DNA of 64,000 nucleotides from Neobacillus sp. WH10 (lineage in GTDB: Bacteria; Bacillota; Bacilli; Bacillales; Cytobacillaceae). This document shows positions 17,651-25,556 of the stretch, one piece after another. The position numbers were made by a program, and so were the translations under genes. The stretch is taken from contig NZ_CP126110.1 in assembly GCF_030123405.1 (NCBI RefSeq), positions 4,402,001 to 4,466,000 of the forward strand, read 5' to 3'. The stretch's first letter is position 1. Every line of letters starts with the position of its first letter. Below the pieces are notes generated by a model. That model did no database searches. It saw only the letters and a list, made by a program, of their open reading frames with translations, and had not been told where the DNA came from.

Positions 17651-18214
17651 ATGTTTGATGTTGTAGTTATTGGAGCTGGACCAACTGGTGCAAGTGCTGC
17701 CTTATTTACAGCGAAAGCGGGAAAGAAAACATTGGTAATTGATAATGACAAGAGTGTTACAAAAAGAGCTTGGATTGAAAATCATTATGGTGTATTAGAA
17801 ATAAGCGGTCCAGACCTTATTGAAAATGGCAAAAAACAAGCTAGTAAATTTGGCGCTGAAATGGTCCAAGCTTCTGTTACAAATGTTAGCAAAACAGACA
17901 ATGGATTTAAGGTTGAAACCGATCAATCTGAATATGAGGCAAAGCACGTCATTATGGCAACTGGCATGATGGCAGATCTTGCTGAAAAAATCGGCCTGAC
18001 AACTAAGCCTGGCACAGAACCGAGAATTAAAACCATACTTGATGTCGATACGGCAGGAAAAACGAATATTGAAGGAATTTGGGCAGCTGGAACCATCGCT
18101 GGGGTGAGCATGCATACAATCATTACGGCTGGGGACGGCGCAAAAGTTGCCATCAATGTTATTAGTGAAATAAACGGCGAACGCTACGTTGACCACGATA
18201 TTTTAAAAGCCTAA
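17651..18214 (+). CDS. Half-size FAD-dependent oxidoreductase, thioredoxin-reductase-like
   Basis: A 187-residue flavoprotein. It has the N-terminal dinucleotide fold MFDVVVIGAGPTGASAALF and the C-terminal FAD segment IWAAGTIAG followed by MHTIITAGDGAKVA, as in thioredoxin reductases. It lacks the inserted NADPH domain and the redox CxxC, so it is about 60 percent of the usual length. The start is fixed by GGAGGG at 17638-17643. The partner or electron donor is unknown. It stands alone, flanked by a terminator. Confidence 0.8.
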   Translation: MFDVVVIGAGPTGASAALFTAKAGKKTLVIDNDKSVTKRAWIENHYGVLEISGPDLIENGKKQASKFGAEMVQASVTNVSKTDNGFKVETDQSEYEAKHVIMATGMMADLAEKIGLTTKPGTEPRIKTILDVDTAGKTNIEGIWAAGTIAGVSMHTIITAGDGAKVAINVISEINGERYVDHDILKA

Positions 18215-18242
18215 TAGAGAATTGAACATTCATAAAAACTTA

Positions 18243-18270
18243 GGGGGACTCTAAATTGAGTCCCTCTTTT
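18243..18270 (+). terminator. Terminator after the half-size flavoprotein
   Basis: GGGACTC at 18245-18251 pairs with GAGTCCC at 18258-18264, followed by TCTTTT. Confidence 0.7.
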
Positions 18271-18460
18271 GGGGCTTTAGATTAAATACGTTGGAGTCTT
18301 TAATTTTTATTTTTTTATTAATTTGGTCTTGATAAAGTAAAGACGTTTTTATACTTTTTACTCGTTTTCCCCTATTCACTCCATCCATTCCTAGCTAGCG
18401 GTAGAACAAGACTAACAAGTTGGTGCGGCAAAGTCATTAAGGAACGCATATTAATATGAA

Positions 18461-18498
18461 AAGGCTGTTGAAAACGTGGTGTCAACAGCCTTTTTTTA
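18461..18498. terminator. Bidirectional terminator
   Basis: AAGGCTGTTGA at 18461-18471 pairs with TCAACAGCCTT at 18482-18492, with seven T on the plus side and TTTTC on the minus side. It ends the leftward phosphoesterase gene. Confidence 0.85.
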
Positions 18499-18527
18499 TA
18501 TTGATTAAAAACACATTGACTCTGACG

Positions 18528-19385
18528 TTAAATTGCAGCCTGAATCTCTTTATCTTGTACTTTGTTTAAAGAAAGTTGGTGCAGTGTTATTTCCGGACAA
18601 CTGCCTAGTCTGATATTAATACCCGTTTGTCCTAACCCTTCACTTATATAAAAAGGTTTATCCTCATAATAATGCAGCCCTTTAATCATATTCATCCGAA
18701 TCATCTTCCTTCCCAATTTTGCAAGATGATACGGTTTAGGCCAGTATATTTGACCACCATGGAAATGGCCTGATAACAGATAATCGAAATACCAATCCTT
18801 CATGTTGAGAACGATGTTTGGGTCATGAGTTAAAACTAAATGATATCCGTCCTTTAAGCCAGAGAATGATGATTGCAAGTTGCTTCTTTTTGAATGTAAA
18901 TCATCAATACCAATAATATGCACCGGTTTTCCTTCGACAATAATTGTCTCATTTTCATTTTGAAAAGTCTTACATCCATGTAGTTCCAATGTATTTCTTA
19001 AAAAATCAAAGTCCTTTTGTTTTAATTTATAGTCATGATTTCCAAATACGGCATAAATGCCATAGCGCGGATTTAACCTTTTAAAAACGTTTAAATAAGG
19101 AATTAGCTTTGGAATACTGCGTTTTTTATCAAGAAAGTCCCCCGTTAAAGCGACTAAATCAATTTTCTCACCTGCCAGCTTGTTGTAAAGTTGTTCGGGA
19201 GAAACAGAAATCTTTTCTAAATGCATATCTGAGATTTGCAAAATATTTAAAAGAGGTCCTTGAGGCTGATCAGAATCTATATTAGATAAATTAACTTTAT
19301 TTAAAGCAAATCTATGAGTATTTTTGTATGCCCTATAGAAAAGGAGCAAAAAACCTAAAAATACAAGAATAAAAAAGAATTTCAT
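18528..19385 (-). CDS. Membrane-anchored metallophosphoesterase (YkuE-like)
   Basis: A 285-residue calcineurin-like phosphoesterase. Residues 1-20 form one hydrophobic helix. The metal-binding motifs are all present: ISDMHLE, LTGDFLDK, FGNHDYK, LTHDP and SGHFHGGQI. The architecture is that of YaeI/YkuE proteins, some of which act on lipid or UDP-sugar substrates at the membrane; the substrate here is not known. GAGGAGG precedes the ATG. It is a single-gene unit closed by the hairpin at 18461. Confidence 0.85.
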   Translation of the reverse strand: MKFFFILVFLGFLLLFYRAYKNTHRFALNKVNLSNIDSDQPQGPLLNILQISDMHLEKISVSPEQLYNKLAGEKIDLVALTGDFLDKKRSIPKLIPYLNVFKRLNPRYGIYAVFGNHDYKLKQKDFDFLRNTLELHGCKTFQNENETIIVEGKPVHIIGIDDLHSKRSNLQSSFSGLKDGYHLVLTHDPNIVLNMKDWYFDYLLSGHFHGGQIYWPKPYHLAKLGRKMIRMNMIKGLHYYEDKPFYISEGLGQTGINIRLGSCPEITLHQLSLNKVQDKEIQAAI

Positions 19386-19785
19386 ATAAACCTCCTCCTC
19401 GCATCCTATTATAAAGAAACCGAAAAAGAAATATTAGCGGGAATTAATGGAGGAAAATGAAAAATGATTACCCATTATGTATATTTACTATAAATGGTTA
19501 AAAGTTTATCTTTTACTCTAACAAAGTTTATTATTATTACTAATTTTTACCTTCATTGAAATCTAATTTAAAGGGCATAAAAAGTCTGCTTTCTTCTTAA
19601 TCTAAAATTAATTGTTTTAGAAAAAAGGAACCATTTAATAAGAAAAAGAGTAGCTAAATTACTTTTCGTAGGAAGAATTCCAATGCCAGATTCTAAGGAA
19701 GAATTAAAAAGTTTTTTGTATAATGAACTGTATTTTTCAGCTTCCTTATAATTCATTGGTGTAAAGCATTTAGGGGTGATATAAG
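19386..19785. other. AT-rich intergenic region
   Basis: A 400-base gap between two divergent genes, with long A and T runs. A 62-codon open frame on the minus strand (19568-19756) has no ribosome site and no recognisable sequence. I see no RNA or repeat here. Confidence 0.5.
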
Positions 19786-20427
19786 ATGAAAAGAAAGAGT
19801 GTCGTAACGATTCATGTTTCTTTATTACTGGTTGTTATCGCCGTTTTTATTTGGTCAATTATCAAGCCTTCCAGCTATTTGTCATGGGCATTAGAAGTCA
19901 CTCCTGCCCTTATCGTTTTAATTTTCGCACTATCAACATACAAAAAGTTTCGTCTCACTACCCTCTCTTACGTAATAATTGCTATTATGGCTATTTTAAT
20001 GTTTGTCGGCGGCCATTACACCTATTCAAAGGTCCCTCTATTTAATTGGATAAAAGATACTTTTGATTTAAAAAGGAATCACTATGATCGATTTGGACAT
20101 TTTTTAAAAGGGATGTTTAGCATTGTAATAAGAGAATTATTATTAAGGAAAACTCTTTTAACAAAAGGGACCTGGTTATTTTGGATTGTTACAAGTATTT
20201 CTCTTGCTATCTCTGCTATGTATGAAATTATTGAATGGATAAGTTTTATTATAGGCAAGGGAGGAAAAACTGCTAAAAACTTTCTTGGGAACCAAGGCGA
20301 TATATGGGATGCACAATGGGATATGTTATTAACCTTAACTGGTACAATCATTGCATTACTTCTCCTTTCTAAACTGCATAATAGATTGTTGCGAACAGAA
20401 TTAGGAAAAGTTAATTCCGACTGCTAA
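19786..20427 (+). CDS. DUF2238 (YjdF-like) integral membrane protein
   Basis: A 213-residue protein with about six transmembrane helices. The central loop HYDRFGHFLKG, the helix YEIIEWI and the segment GDIWDAQWDM are hallmarks of the DUF2238/YjdF family; the acidic and histidine residues placed at membrane edges are conserved in it. The biochemical function is unknown. Start ATG follows GGGGTG. It is transcribed alone and ends at the hairpin at 20538. Confidence 0.85.
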   Translation: MKRKSVVTIHVSLLLVVIAVFIWSIIKPSSYLSWALEVTPALIVLIFALSTYKKFRLTTLSYVIIAIMAILMFVGGHYTYSKVPLFNWIKDTFDLKRNHYDRFGHFLKGMFSIVIRELLLRKTLLTKGTWLFWIVTSISLAISAMYEIIEWISFIIGKGGKTAKNFLGNQGDIWDAQWDMLLTLTGTIIALLLLSKLHNRLLRTELGKVNSDC

Positions 20428-20537
20428 ACAACTTTTTTACACTACAAGAAGACTTGTTATCGGCAATAATTATATTTAAAACTCTTTAGCAGGGTTTTTA
20501 TCGAGAAGATATTAGGAAATATTTGCTTAAAAAAGTG

Positions 20538-20572
20538 AAAAGGACGCCAAATCAGGTGTCCTTTTCCTTTGA
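20538..20572. terminator. Terminator
   Basis: AAAAGGACGCC at 20538-20548 pairs with GGTGTCCTTTT at 20555-20565 (one wobble pair), followed by CCTTT. Confidence 0.75.
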
Positions 20573-20632
20573 TTTGAATATTGTATTCATTTAACGAAAA
20601 ATCAGCAGGTTTTCACAACAAATGACCAATTT

Positions 20633-21028
20633 CTATACCTCAAGTTCCTCACCTGCTTCAACTATATGGAACAGCAAGTGGGCTAGATGATGAATCGGGC
20701 CATATTCTTCGTCCTCTTCGTTTGTTTCCTCATTAAATTCCAGATCATTTAGGAATAGAGCCATAAATTCGTAAAAATCCTTCAGTTGGAAGGAATAACA
20801 GGCAACCGGTTCTTCATTGTCTTCTTCATATTGCAAGACCATATAGGAGAGATCCCCATCCGCATCCACTGCATCGAAAAAGACAAAAAAGCCAATATTG
20901 GTGTCAAGCTCAAATAGATGTCTCGTTCCGCCTTCCGTTGCCTTTTCAAACTCCTCCTGATTAAGTTTTTGAATCTGCATACTATCTACATTATCTTCTT
21001 GATGAAAACCTACGACAAATGATTTCAT
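20633..21028 (-). CDS. Unknown acidic cytosolic protein
   Basis: A 131-residue protein starting MKSFVVGFHQEDN, not recognised. It is strongly acidic near the end (NEETNEEDEEYG) and lacks membrane segments or a signal. AAGGAGG fixes the start at 21028; the seven upstream codons are not used. It is separated from the upstream pro-peptide gene by a strong terminator, so it probably has its own promoter near 21060-21120. Confidence 0.75.
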   Translation of the reverse strand: MKSFVVGFHQEDNVDSMQIQKLNQEEFEKATEGGTRHLFELDTNIGFFVFFDAVDADGDLSYMVLQYEEDNEEPVACYSFQLKDFYEFMALFLNDLEFNEETNEEDEEYGPIHHLAHLLFHIVEAGEELEV

Positions 21029-21155
21029 GATATCCTCCTTAAATCTCAACCGAAATTAACAACACATGTCATTAGGATATCCATTATTATCTTGGTTTCA
21101 TTCGTTTTATAAAATATTATTCCTTTAAGGAACGGATAATTTATATTCTAAAGAA

Positions 21156-21195
21156 CAAAAAAACCCCTGATAAAATAATATCAGGGATTTTTTTG
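21156..21195. terminator. Bidirectional terminator after the pro-peptide gene
   Basis: CCCTGATA at 21165-21172 pairs with TATCAGGG at 21179-21186. Read on the minus strand it ends in GTTTTTTT, directly after the peptide gene stop at 21199. Confidence 0.88.
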
Positions 21196-21198
21196 CCA

Positions 21199-21342
21199 TC
21201 ATCCTACTGGCGGATGAATTGGATAATCGTCTGTTTGAGAATACGCTACGTCTGTGTGGGACCTTTGCTTCTCAACATCCTTTGTTGACGTAATAAGAGT
21301 GAGCAATGAGATTGAAAATAATAGTAAAGCAAACTTTTTCAT
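21199..21342 (-). CDS. Secreted signalling pro-peptide (NprX/Phr-like)
   Basis: A 47-residue open frame starting MKKFALLLFSISLLTLITS, which is a classical export signal (two lysines then a hydrophobic core). It is followed by a polar linker and a C terminus YPIHPPVG. AGGGGG lies nine bases ahead of the ATG, and the start is only 13 bases after the stop of the HTH-TPR regulator read in the same direction. A strong terminator follows. This is the layout of RRNPP modules such as nprR-nprX, in which the C-terminal 5-9 residues are released, re-imported and bound by the regulator. The function is inferred from layout; the mature peptide is probably PIHPPVG or slightly longer. Confidence 0.8.
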   Translation of the reverse strand: MKKFALLLFSISLLTLITSTKDVEKQRSHTDVAYSQTDDYPIHPPVG

Positions 21343-21355
21343 AAACATTTACCCC

Positions 21356-22576
21356 CTAAATTAATTTATTTAAATATTTTACTGCATCGATCACAATTCC
21401 CTTTTGATTGTAATAATCTGCAAGCATTTTATAAAATCGGCCAAGGTCGTCAGCATGCTCATTTGTCTCTTCAAGATAGGGAATTACTTTTGACTCTAAA
21501 TATTTATACGCTTTGACCGGTGAGACCATATGGAGCAGGTAAAAATCAGCTAAAAGCCTAAACTTTTTAACACCTAGTTCTTTTGACAATGAATTAACTT
21601 CTTGAAAACATTCTCTTGCTTTATCGATTGATTTAAGCGAATAATGTATTTCTCCAATAGAATATAAAGTTACAAGATAGTGTTGAGTTAATTTAGGTTG
21701 AAGCTCTAAACTTTTTTCATAATAATATAGTGCTTCCTTAACATTTTTCATTTTGTTTTGCAAAAAGCCCATGTTATGGTAAATTTGTGGAAGCATTTTT
21801 TCTTCCTTTAATAATTCTGCATTGCGAATTAGGTGTTGAAAACATCCTTGAGCTTCTTCATAAATATTAGAATGAGTGTAATTGATCCCTAACAACATTA
21901 GTGTATTGAGAATACGAATGAAGTTATGCTGGTTCATAAATATTTGCAGTGCCATGTTACCAAAATGAATAGCATGACCCGATTGTTCAAGAAAACTTTT
22001 TACAAGTGCTCGATGATAAAGGAATTCTCCACTTGTAGTTTCATGATCATTTTCTGTATACAAAGTATCTAGTATGTCATCGGCATTTTTATACTGACCT
22101 TTTATGATTAAGAATATCGCATTATAATAACGAAATAAATAGTTCTCATGTTGGGAAAAATTTTTCTTTTGCTTATATAATAAATCTCTTTGAGCCTCTG
22201 CTTCTTCAAATAAACCTTTGAATAATAGGTACCTATATTTGTATAACTCGCAAATATATAAATGCTTGGAGAAAGGGATGAGGTGTTCTATATTCTTTAA
22301 TTTTTGATAGGTTTCATCTATCTCATCCTTCAGATAAAAAATGATTTTACCGTTTAGTTCTCTTACTATGCATTTAATCTGTTCCTCTTTTTCTTCCATT
22401 TCTTCTATGCTTATATTTAGCCGTTCCAGTAAAAGCGAAATGGTATCAACATTCGCTTCCTTTGAGTTATTCTCAATTTTGCTTAAATGCGGGACAGAGC
22501 ATATACCTTTCGCAAGCTCCGCCTGTGTCATTCCTCTTTGTGTTCGATAGAATTTAATTAAGGCTCCGAATTCCAT
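21356..22576 (-). CDS. RRNPP-type HTH-TPR peptide-responsive regulator (NprR-like)
   Basis: A 406-residue regulator. Residues about 5-60 are an XRE helix-turn-helix (IKFYRTQRGMTQAELAKGI, HLSKIENNSKEAN). The remainder is a series of about nine helical repeats of tetratricopeptide type, for example IYHNMGFLQNKMKNVKEALYYYEKSLELQP and YSIGEIHYSLKSIDKARECF. This architecture and length fit NprR (about 420) better than PlcR (about 285). Such proteins bind a short re-imported peptide in the TPR groove and change DNA binding. The gene is followed in the same operon by a pro-peptide gene. The target genes are unknown. Confidence 0.88.
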   Translation of the reverse strand: MEFGALIKFYRTQRGMTQAELAKGICSVPHLSKIENNSKEANVDTISLLLERLNISIEEMEEKEEQIKCIVRELNGKIIFYLKDEIDETYQKLKNIEHLIPFSKHLYICELYKYRYLLFKGLFEEAEAQRDLLYKQKKNFSQHENYLFRYYNAIFLIIKGQYKNADDILDTLYTENDHETTSGEFLYHRALVKSFLEQSGHAIHFGNMALQIFMNQHNFIRILNTLMLLGINYTHSNIYEEAQGCFQHLIRNAELLKEEKMLPQIYHNMGFLQNKMKNVKEALYYYEKSLELQPKLTQHYLVTLYSIGEIHYSLKSIDKARECFQEVNSLSKELGVKKFRLLADFYLLHMVSPVKAYKYLESKVIPYLEETNEHADDLGRFYKMLADYYNQKGIVIDAVKYLNKLI

Positions 22577-22826
22577 ATTGTCACCCAGCTCGCCTTTCTT
22601 TTTTTACCATTTTACTACATTAAATATTTTTTACAATATTTTCAGAATATTTTTCATGTTCTTAGATACTAATTTACTCAAAAAGTTAAGTCAAAATGAC
22701 AATTTAATTACTATAAAAACTTGGGAAAATTTTTATATTTATTAGATTTAGAATAGTTCACTACTCTATTTTCCCTAAAAAAATTTTTATATTTAATATT
22801 TTTTAGTCAGTCGCTTCATGCTTCGT
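22577..22826. promoter_or_regulatory. Upstream region of the RRNPP regulator
   Basis: Very AT-rich. It must hold the leftward promoter of the regulator operon. Repeated ATATTT/AATATT segments at 22622-22655 may be a binding site, but no operator is recognised. Confidence 0.4.
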
Positions 22827-23735
22827 CTAAAATTTATTATTTGTCTCATCTGAGAAATAAGGATTTAAATGAATTAATACTTCATGGATATTATCATATT
22901 TATCCATTAGTTTTTGTTTGATGGATTTTGCCAGATCATGTCCCTCTTTAATCGTTTTAAAATGGTCGATGGAAACGCGTAAGTCAACCAATACATAATG
23001 ACCATGCTCTCTTGCCCTTATCCGGTCAATCCGTTTTACATCTTGAAATTCGTTGACAACGGCAATGTATTCCTGCAGTATGTCTGTATTAATATTCCGC
23101 TCAAGTAAGATGTCAAATGCCTCTGTAAGCATTTCCTTTGCAATTTTAAAAATTAAATAGGCGACAAAAATACTCGCAGCCTTATCCCCGTATAGCAAGA
23201 GATCGATATCAAACCGTTCCCCAACAATTGAAATCAGTACCCCAATAGCAGCGGCGATGGATGCGACAATATCTGCTTTATGATCGTAAGCAATTGCTTC
23301 AATCGCCTTACTTTGATTCTCTTTAGCCACCCGTAAAGAGCTTCGGTATAAAATAATCTTGGTGATATACGAAATGAGTGCGACCCACATTGCTAAGAAA
23401 CTGGGCGGTTCCACATCATGAAAGAAACCACTAATCCCTTCATACGCAACATAAATGGCAACAAGTAAAAGTAGAATGCCAATAATTTCAGAAACGATTA
23501 CCTCTGCCTTTCCATGTCCATATGGATGTTCTTTATCAGCCGGCTTGTTAGAAATTTTTATTACCAACAAAACAATGACAGAGGCGAAAACATCGGCAGC
23601 AGAATGGATCCCGTCAGCGAATACTGCATCACTCCGCCCATACCAACCAATGATAATTTTCCCTAATGTAAGGACTATGTTACTGATTACACTAATCCAG
23701 GCCACTTTTTTAGCCAGCGTTTCTCTCATTTCCAT
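22827..23735 (-). CDS. Cation diffusion facilitator metal exporter
   Basis: A 302-residue CDF-family antiporter with six N-terminal helices and a C-terminal cytosolic domain. FADGIHSAADVFAS in helix 2 and AYDHKADIVASIAA in helix 5 hold the metal-site acids and histidine. EHPYGHGKAE is the typical loop after helix 2. The protein resembles B. subtilis MneP/MneS (manganese efflux) more than CzcD, but zinc or iron cannot be ruled out. The ATG at 23735 is chosen because AAAGGTGG lies six bases ahead; the frame is open 25 codons further upstream. Confidence 0.88.
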   Translation of the reverse strand: MEMRETLAKKVAWISVISNIVLTLGKIIIGWYGRSDAVFADGIHSAADVFASVIVLLVIKISNKPADKEHPYGHGKAEVIVSEIIGILLLLVAIYVAYEGISGFFHDVEPPSFLAMWVALISYITKIILYRSSLRVAKENQSKAIEAIAYDHKADIVASIAAAIGVLISIVGERFDIDLLLYGDKAASIFVAYLIFKIAKEMLTEAFDILLERNINTDILQEYIAVVNEFQDVKRIDRIRAREHGHYVLVDLRVSIDHFKTIKEGHDLAKSIKQKLMDKYDNIHEVLIHLNPYFSDETNNKF

Positions 23736-23845
23736 TGTAAACCACCTTTGAATCCCTTTAGAAATTATTGCAAACCAGAACTTGATGAGACTAGAAAAAA
23801 AGTCTTGCACCGTCTAAGCATTGTTAAGATCACACAAAAAATTCA

Positions 23846-23989
23846 TCATTCTTCATGCCTTTCGTTGTCCCTTTTCCTCATTTCTACTTCTTCCACAACT
23901 GAAATCCTATTAATTTGGTCATGAAGATAATGGAATGCTTCATCTAATTCTTCTCGGGTAGGAAATTCACTTTTTCGATTCATAAACAT
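23846..23989 (-). CDS. Small acidic/basic helical protein
   Basis: A 47-residue frame, MFMNRKSEFPTREELDEAFH and onward, with AAAGGTGAT ahead of the ATG at 23989; a second ATG lies at 23983. The composition is strongly helical and charged, with no membrane part. Small proteins of this kind are common in Bacillaceae. No function is known to me. Confidence 0.6.
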   Translation of the reverse strand: MFMNRKSEFPTREELDEAFHYLHDQINRISVVEEVEMRKRDNERHEE

Positions 23990-24074
23990 ATCACCTTTCA
24001 ATTTCTAGGAGTAATTATTTAAAAATAAGAAAAAATACCGTTGTAGTATTCATATGAAAAAGGAGGATTATTTG

Positions 24075-24281
24075 ATGGACAATAAGAAAGCAAATCCAAA
24101 AAAAGAAATTGCCGGAAGTTTTTATCATCCAAGCTATTATCAAGAAAAGGACACCCTATCCTCTGGACTTGCGACCACACATGAGCAGGTTAGCGACACG
24201 TTTACAGAAGGGGAAATAGGCGCAGTCATTGATGATGCAAACGGAAAAGATATTCCGATTCCACAAAAAGGCTACGAATAA
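24075..24281 (+). CDS. Small protein, YozQ/DUF4025-like
   Basis: A 68-residue protein. The centre (SGLATTHEQVSDTFTEGEIG) resembles DUF4025 proteins such as YozQ. It is hydrophilic, with no signal. AAAGGAGG precedes the ATG at 24075 by seven bases; the ATG at 24054 would overlap this site. The role is unknown; some members are made during sporulation. Confidence 0.65.
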   Translation: MDNKKANPKKEIAGSFYHPSYYQEKDTLSSGLATTHEQVSDTFTEGEIGAVIDDANGKDIPIPQKGYE

Positions 24282-24294
24282 GGTAAACTCATTA

Positions 24295-24332
24295 GAAAAC
24301 AGCTCTCAACCGAAAGCTGTTTTCATTTTTTT
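24295..24332. terminator. Terminator between convergent genes
   Basis: GAAAACAGCT at 24295-24304 pairs with AGCTGTTTTC at 24315-24324, then ATTTTTTT. Confidence 0.85.
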
Positions 24333-24336
24333 AATA

Positions 24337-25095
24337 TCATTTATCATCATGATCAACGTAAGCGTCATGTTCAAAGGCGGGCAAATCCCCAAAGCTTGTC
24401 ATAATTCCTTCATCATCTAGAGCATCCTCATACTGTTCATGCTGTGGATTTGGATAAACCTTGATATTCATTCCATACATATCATTGCCAACAAAATTTT
24501 CAAAGTCCTCAACGTAACCGATATTTTCATCTGCTTCAGTATACATATCTTGATAATCATCCTGTGAAAAGGCTAAATCCGATGGTGTTTCAGATGTTCC
24601 CCATGCGGCCACGGTCTGCCAGGAATCTTCGGAATCAAAAGCAACATTCTCATCCTTTTCGTCCATATCAAATTTCCCAAAAGGCGGCATCAATACCCCC
24701 TCTTCAACTGGACGATTGTGTGATGTAATTTGATCCGGGCTATGTTCAATGCAATAGGTAGTGTTTGGCAGAGCCTCTAAACGCTCAAACGGAATTTCCT
24801 TGCCACACACCTCACACTTTCCGTATGTTCCGTTTTCCATCGCTTCTAATGCCCTGTTTATGTTACTAAGCTGCAATTCATAATGTTCATTTAAAGCTAT
24901 ATCCTTTTCACGTTCATATAATTCAGTTGCGTCATCAGCTGGATGGTTATCATAGCTCGATAATTCACCCATCGATTCATGAGAATGTCCTCGTTCTAAC
25001 CCAAAATGGTCATTTTGTTCTAAACGTTCCTCCACTTCACCTTTTTCCTGCAACAATTGTAACCGTAACTCAGCTAACTGCTGTGTCGATAACAT
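24337..25095 (-). CDS. yteA: YteA-family TraR/DksA-type zinc-finger protein
   Basis: A 252-residue protein. Residues about 1-90 form a coiled coil with the YteA-type DDATELYEREKDIAL segment. A zinc finger follows at about 95-120 with CEVC, then C and a final histidine (YCIEH), so the fourth cysteine of a standard DksA finger is a histidine. The acidic C-terminal half is of unknown role. YteA proteins are sporulation-associated in B. subtilis; they may bind RNA polymerase as DksA does, but this is not shown. Length is close to YteA (239). Confidence 0.85.
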   Translation of the reverse strand: MLSTQQLAELRLQLLQEKGEVEERLEQNDHFGLERGHSHESMGELSSYDNHPADDATELYEREKDIALNEHYELQLSNINRALEAMENGTYGKCEVCGKEIPFERLEALPNTTYCIEHSPDQITSHNRPVEEGVLMPPFGKFDMDEKDENVAFDSEDSWQTVAAWGTSETPSDLAFSQDDYQDMYTEADENIGYVEDFENFVGNDMYGMNIKVYPNPQHEQYEDALDDEGIMTSFGDLPAFEHDAYVDHDDK

Positions 25096-25319
25096 GGTTT
25101 AAACCCCTTTCCAATAAAAAGCGCAATTGTAATCTATATCACCATTTATGTTTTCTATTTTTATCATTACATATATATTTTCATTTGTTTCGCGTTTGAT
25201 TATGTAAAAAAATTCAATTCCAAAAAAATCCTATCCTACACGGCCTTTAGAAACTGAATAAGAATTGGTCAGGCGTGTATCTTAAGAATATTCATGATGA
25301 ATAGAAATGAGGCGATAAT

Positions 25320-25481
25320 ATGGTTAATGAAAACTTTGAAAAGTTTAGAAAAGAACAGCGCGAACATCCTGCTGAATATATAGGAAGCGGCGGGAAGCAA
25401 AAGCCTGGGCTGAATGATCCAGAGTATAACAACCAGGATAATACCGATAAATCTCCCGGGGCAACTGGACGTGAATTATAA
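25320..25481 (+). CDS. Small hydrophilic protein
   Basis: A 53-residue frame beginning MVNENFEKFRKEQ, with GAGG seven bases ahead of the ATG. Gly/Asn/Asp-rich and charged (GSGGKQKPGLNDPEYNN), with no membrane part. It may be cotranscribed with the permease gene 75 bases further on. The function is unknown. Confidence 0.6.
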   Translation: MVNENFEKFRKEQREHPAEYIGSGGKQKPGLNDPEYNNQDNTDKSPGATGREL

Positions 25482-25556
25482 CTTGGTGAAATAAAAGGGT
25501 TGGGGCCAATTTTTACCTTACCCTTTTTAAATGAGATAAGATAAAGGAGAATATCT

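Noticed and set aside
19568..19756. Minus-strand frame of 62 codons
   Set aside because: No ribosome site and no recognisable features in an AT-rich gap.
25096..25319. T-box or other leader for the APC permease
   Set aside because: No T-box core sequence or terminator/antiterminator pair was found.
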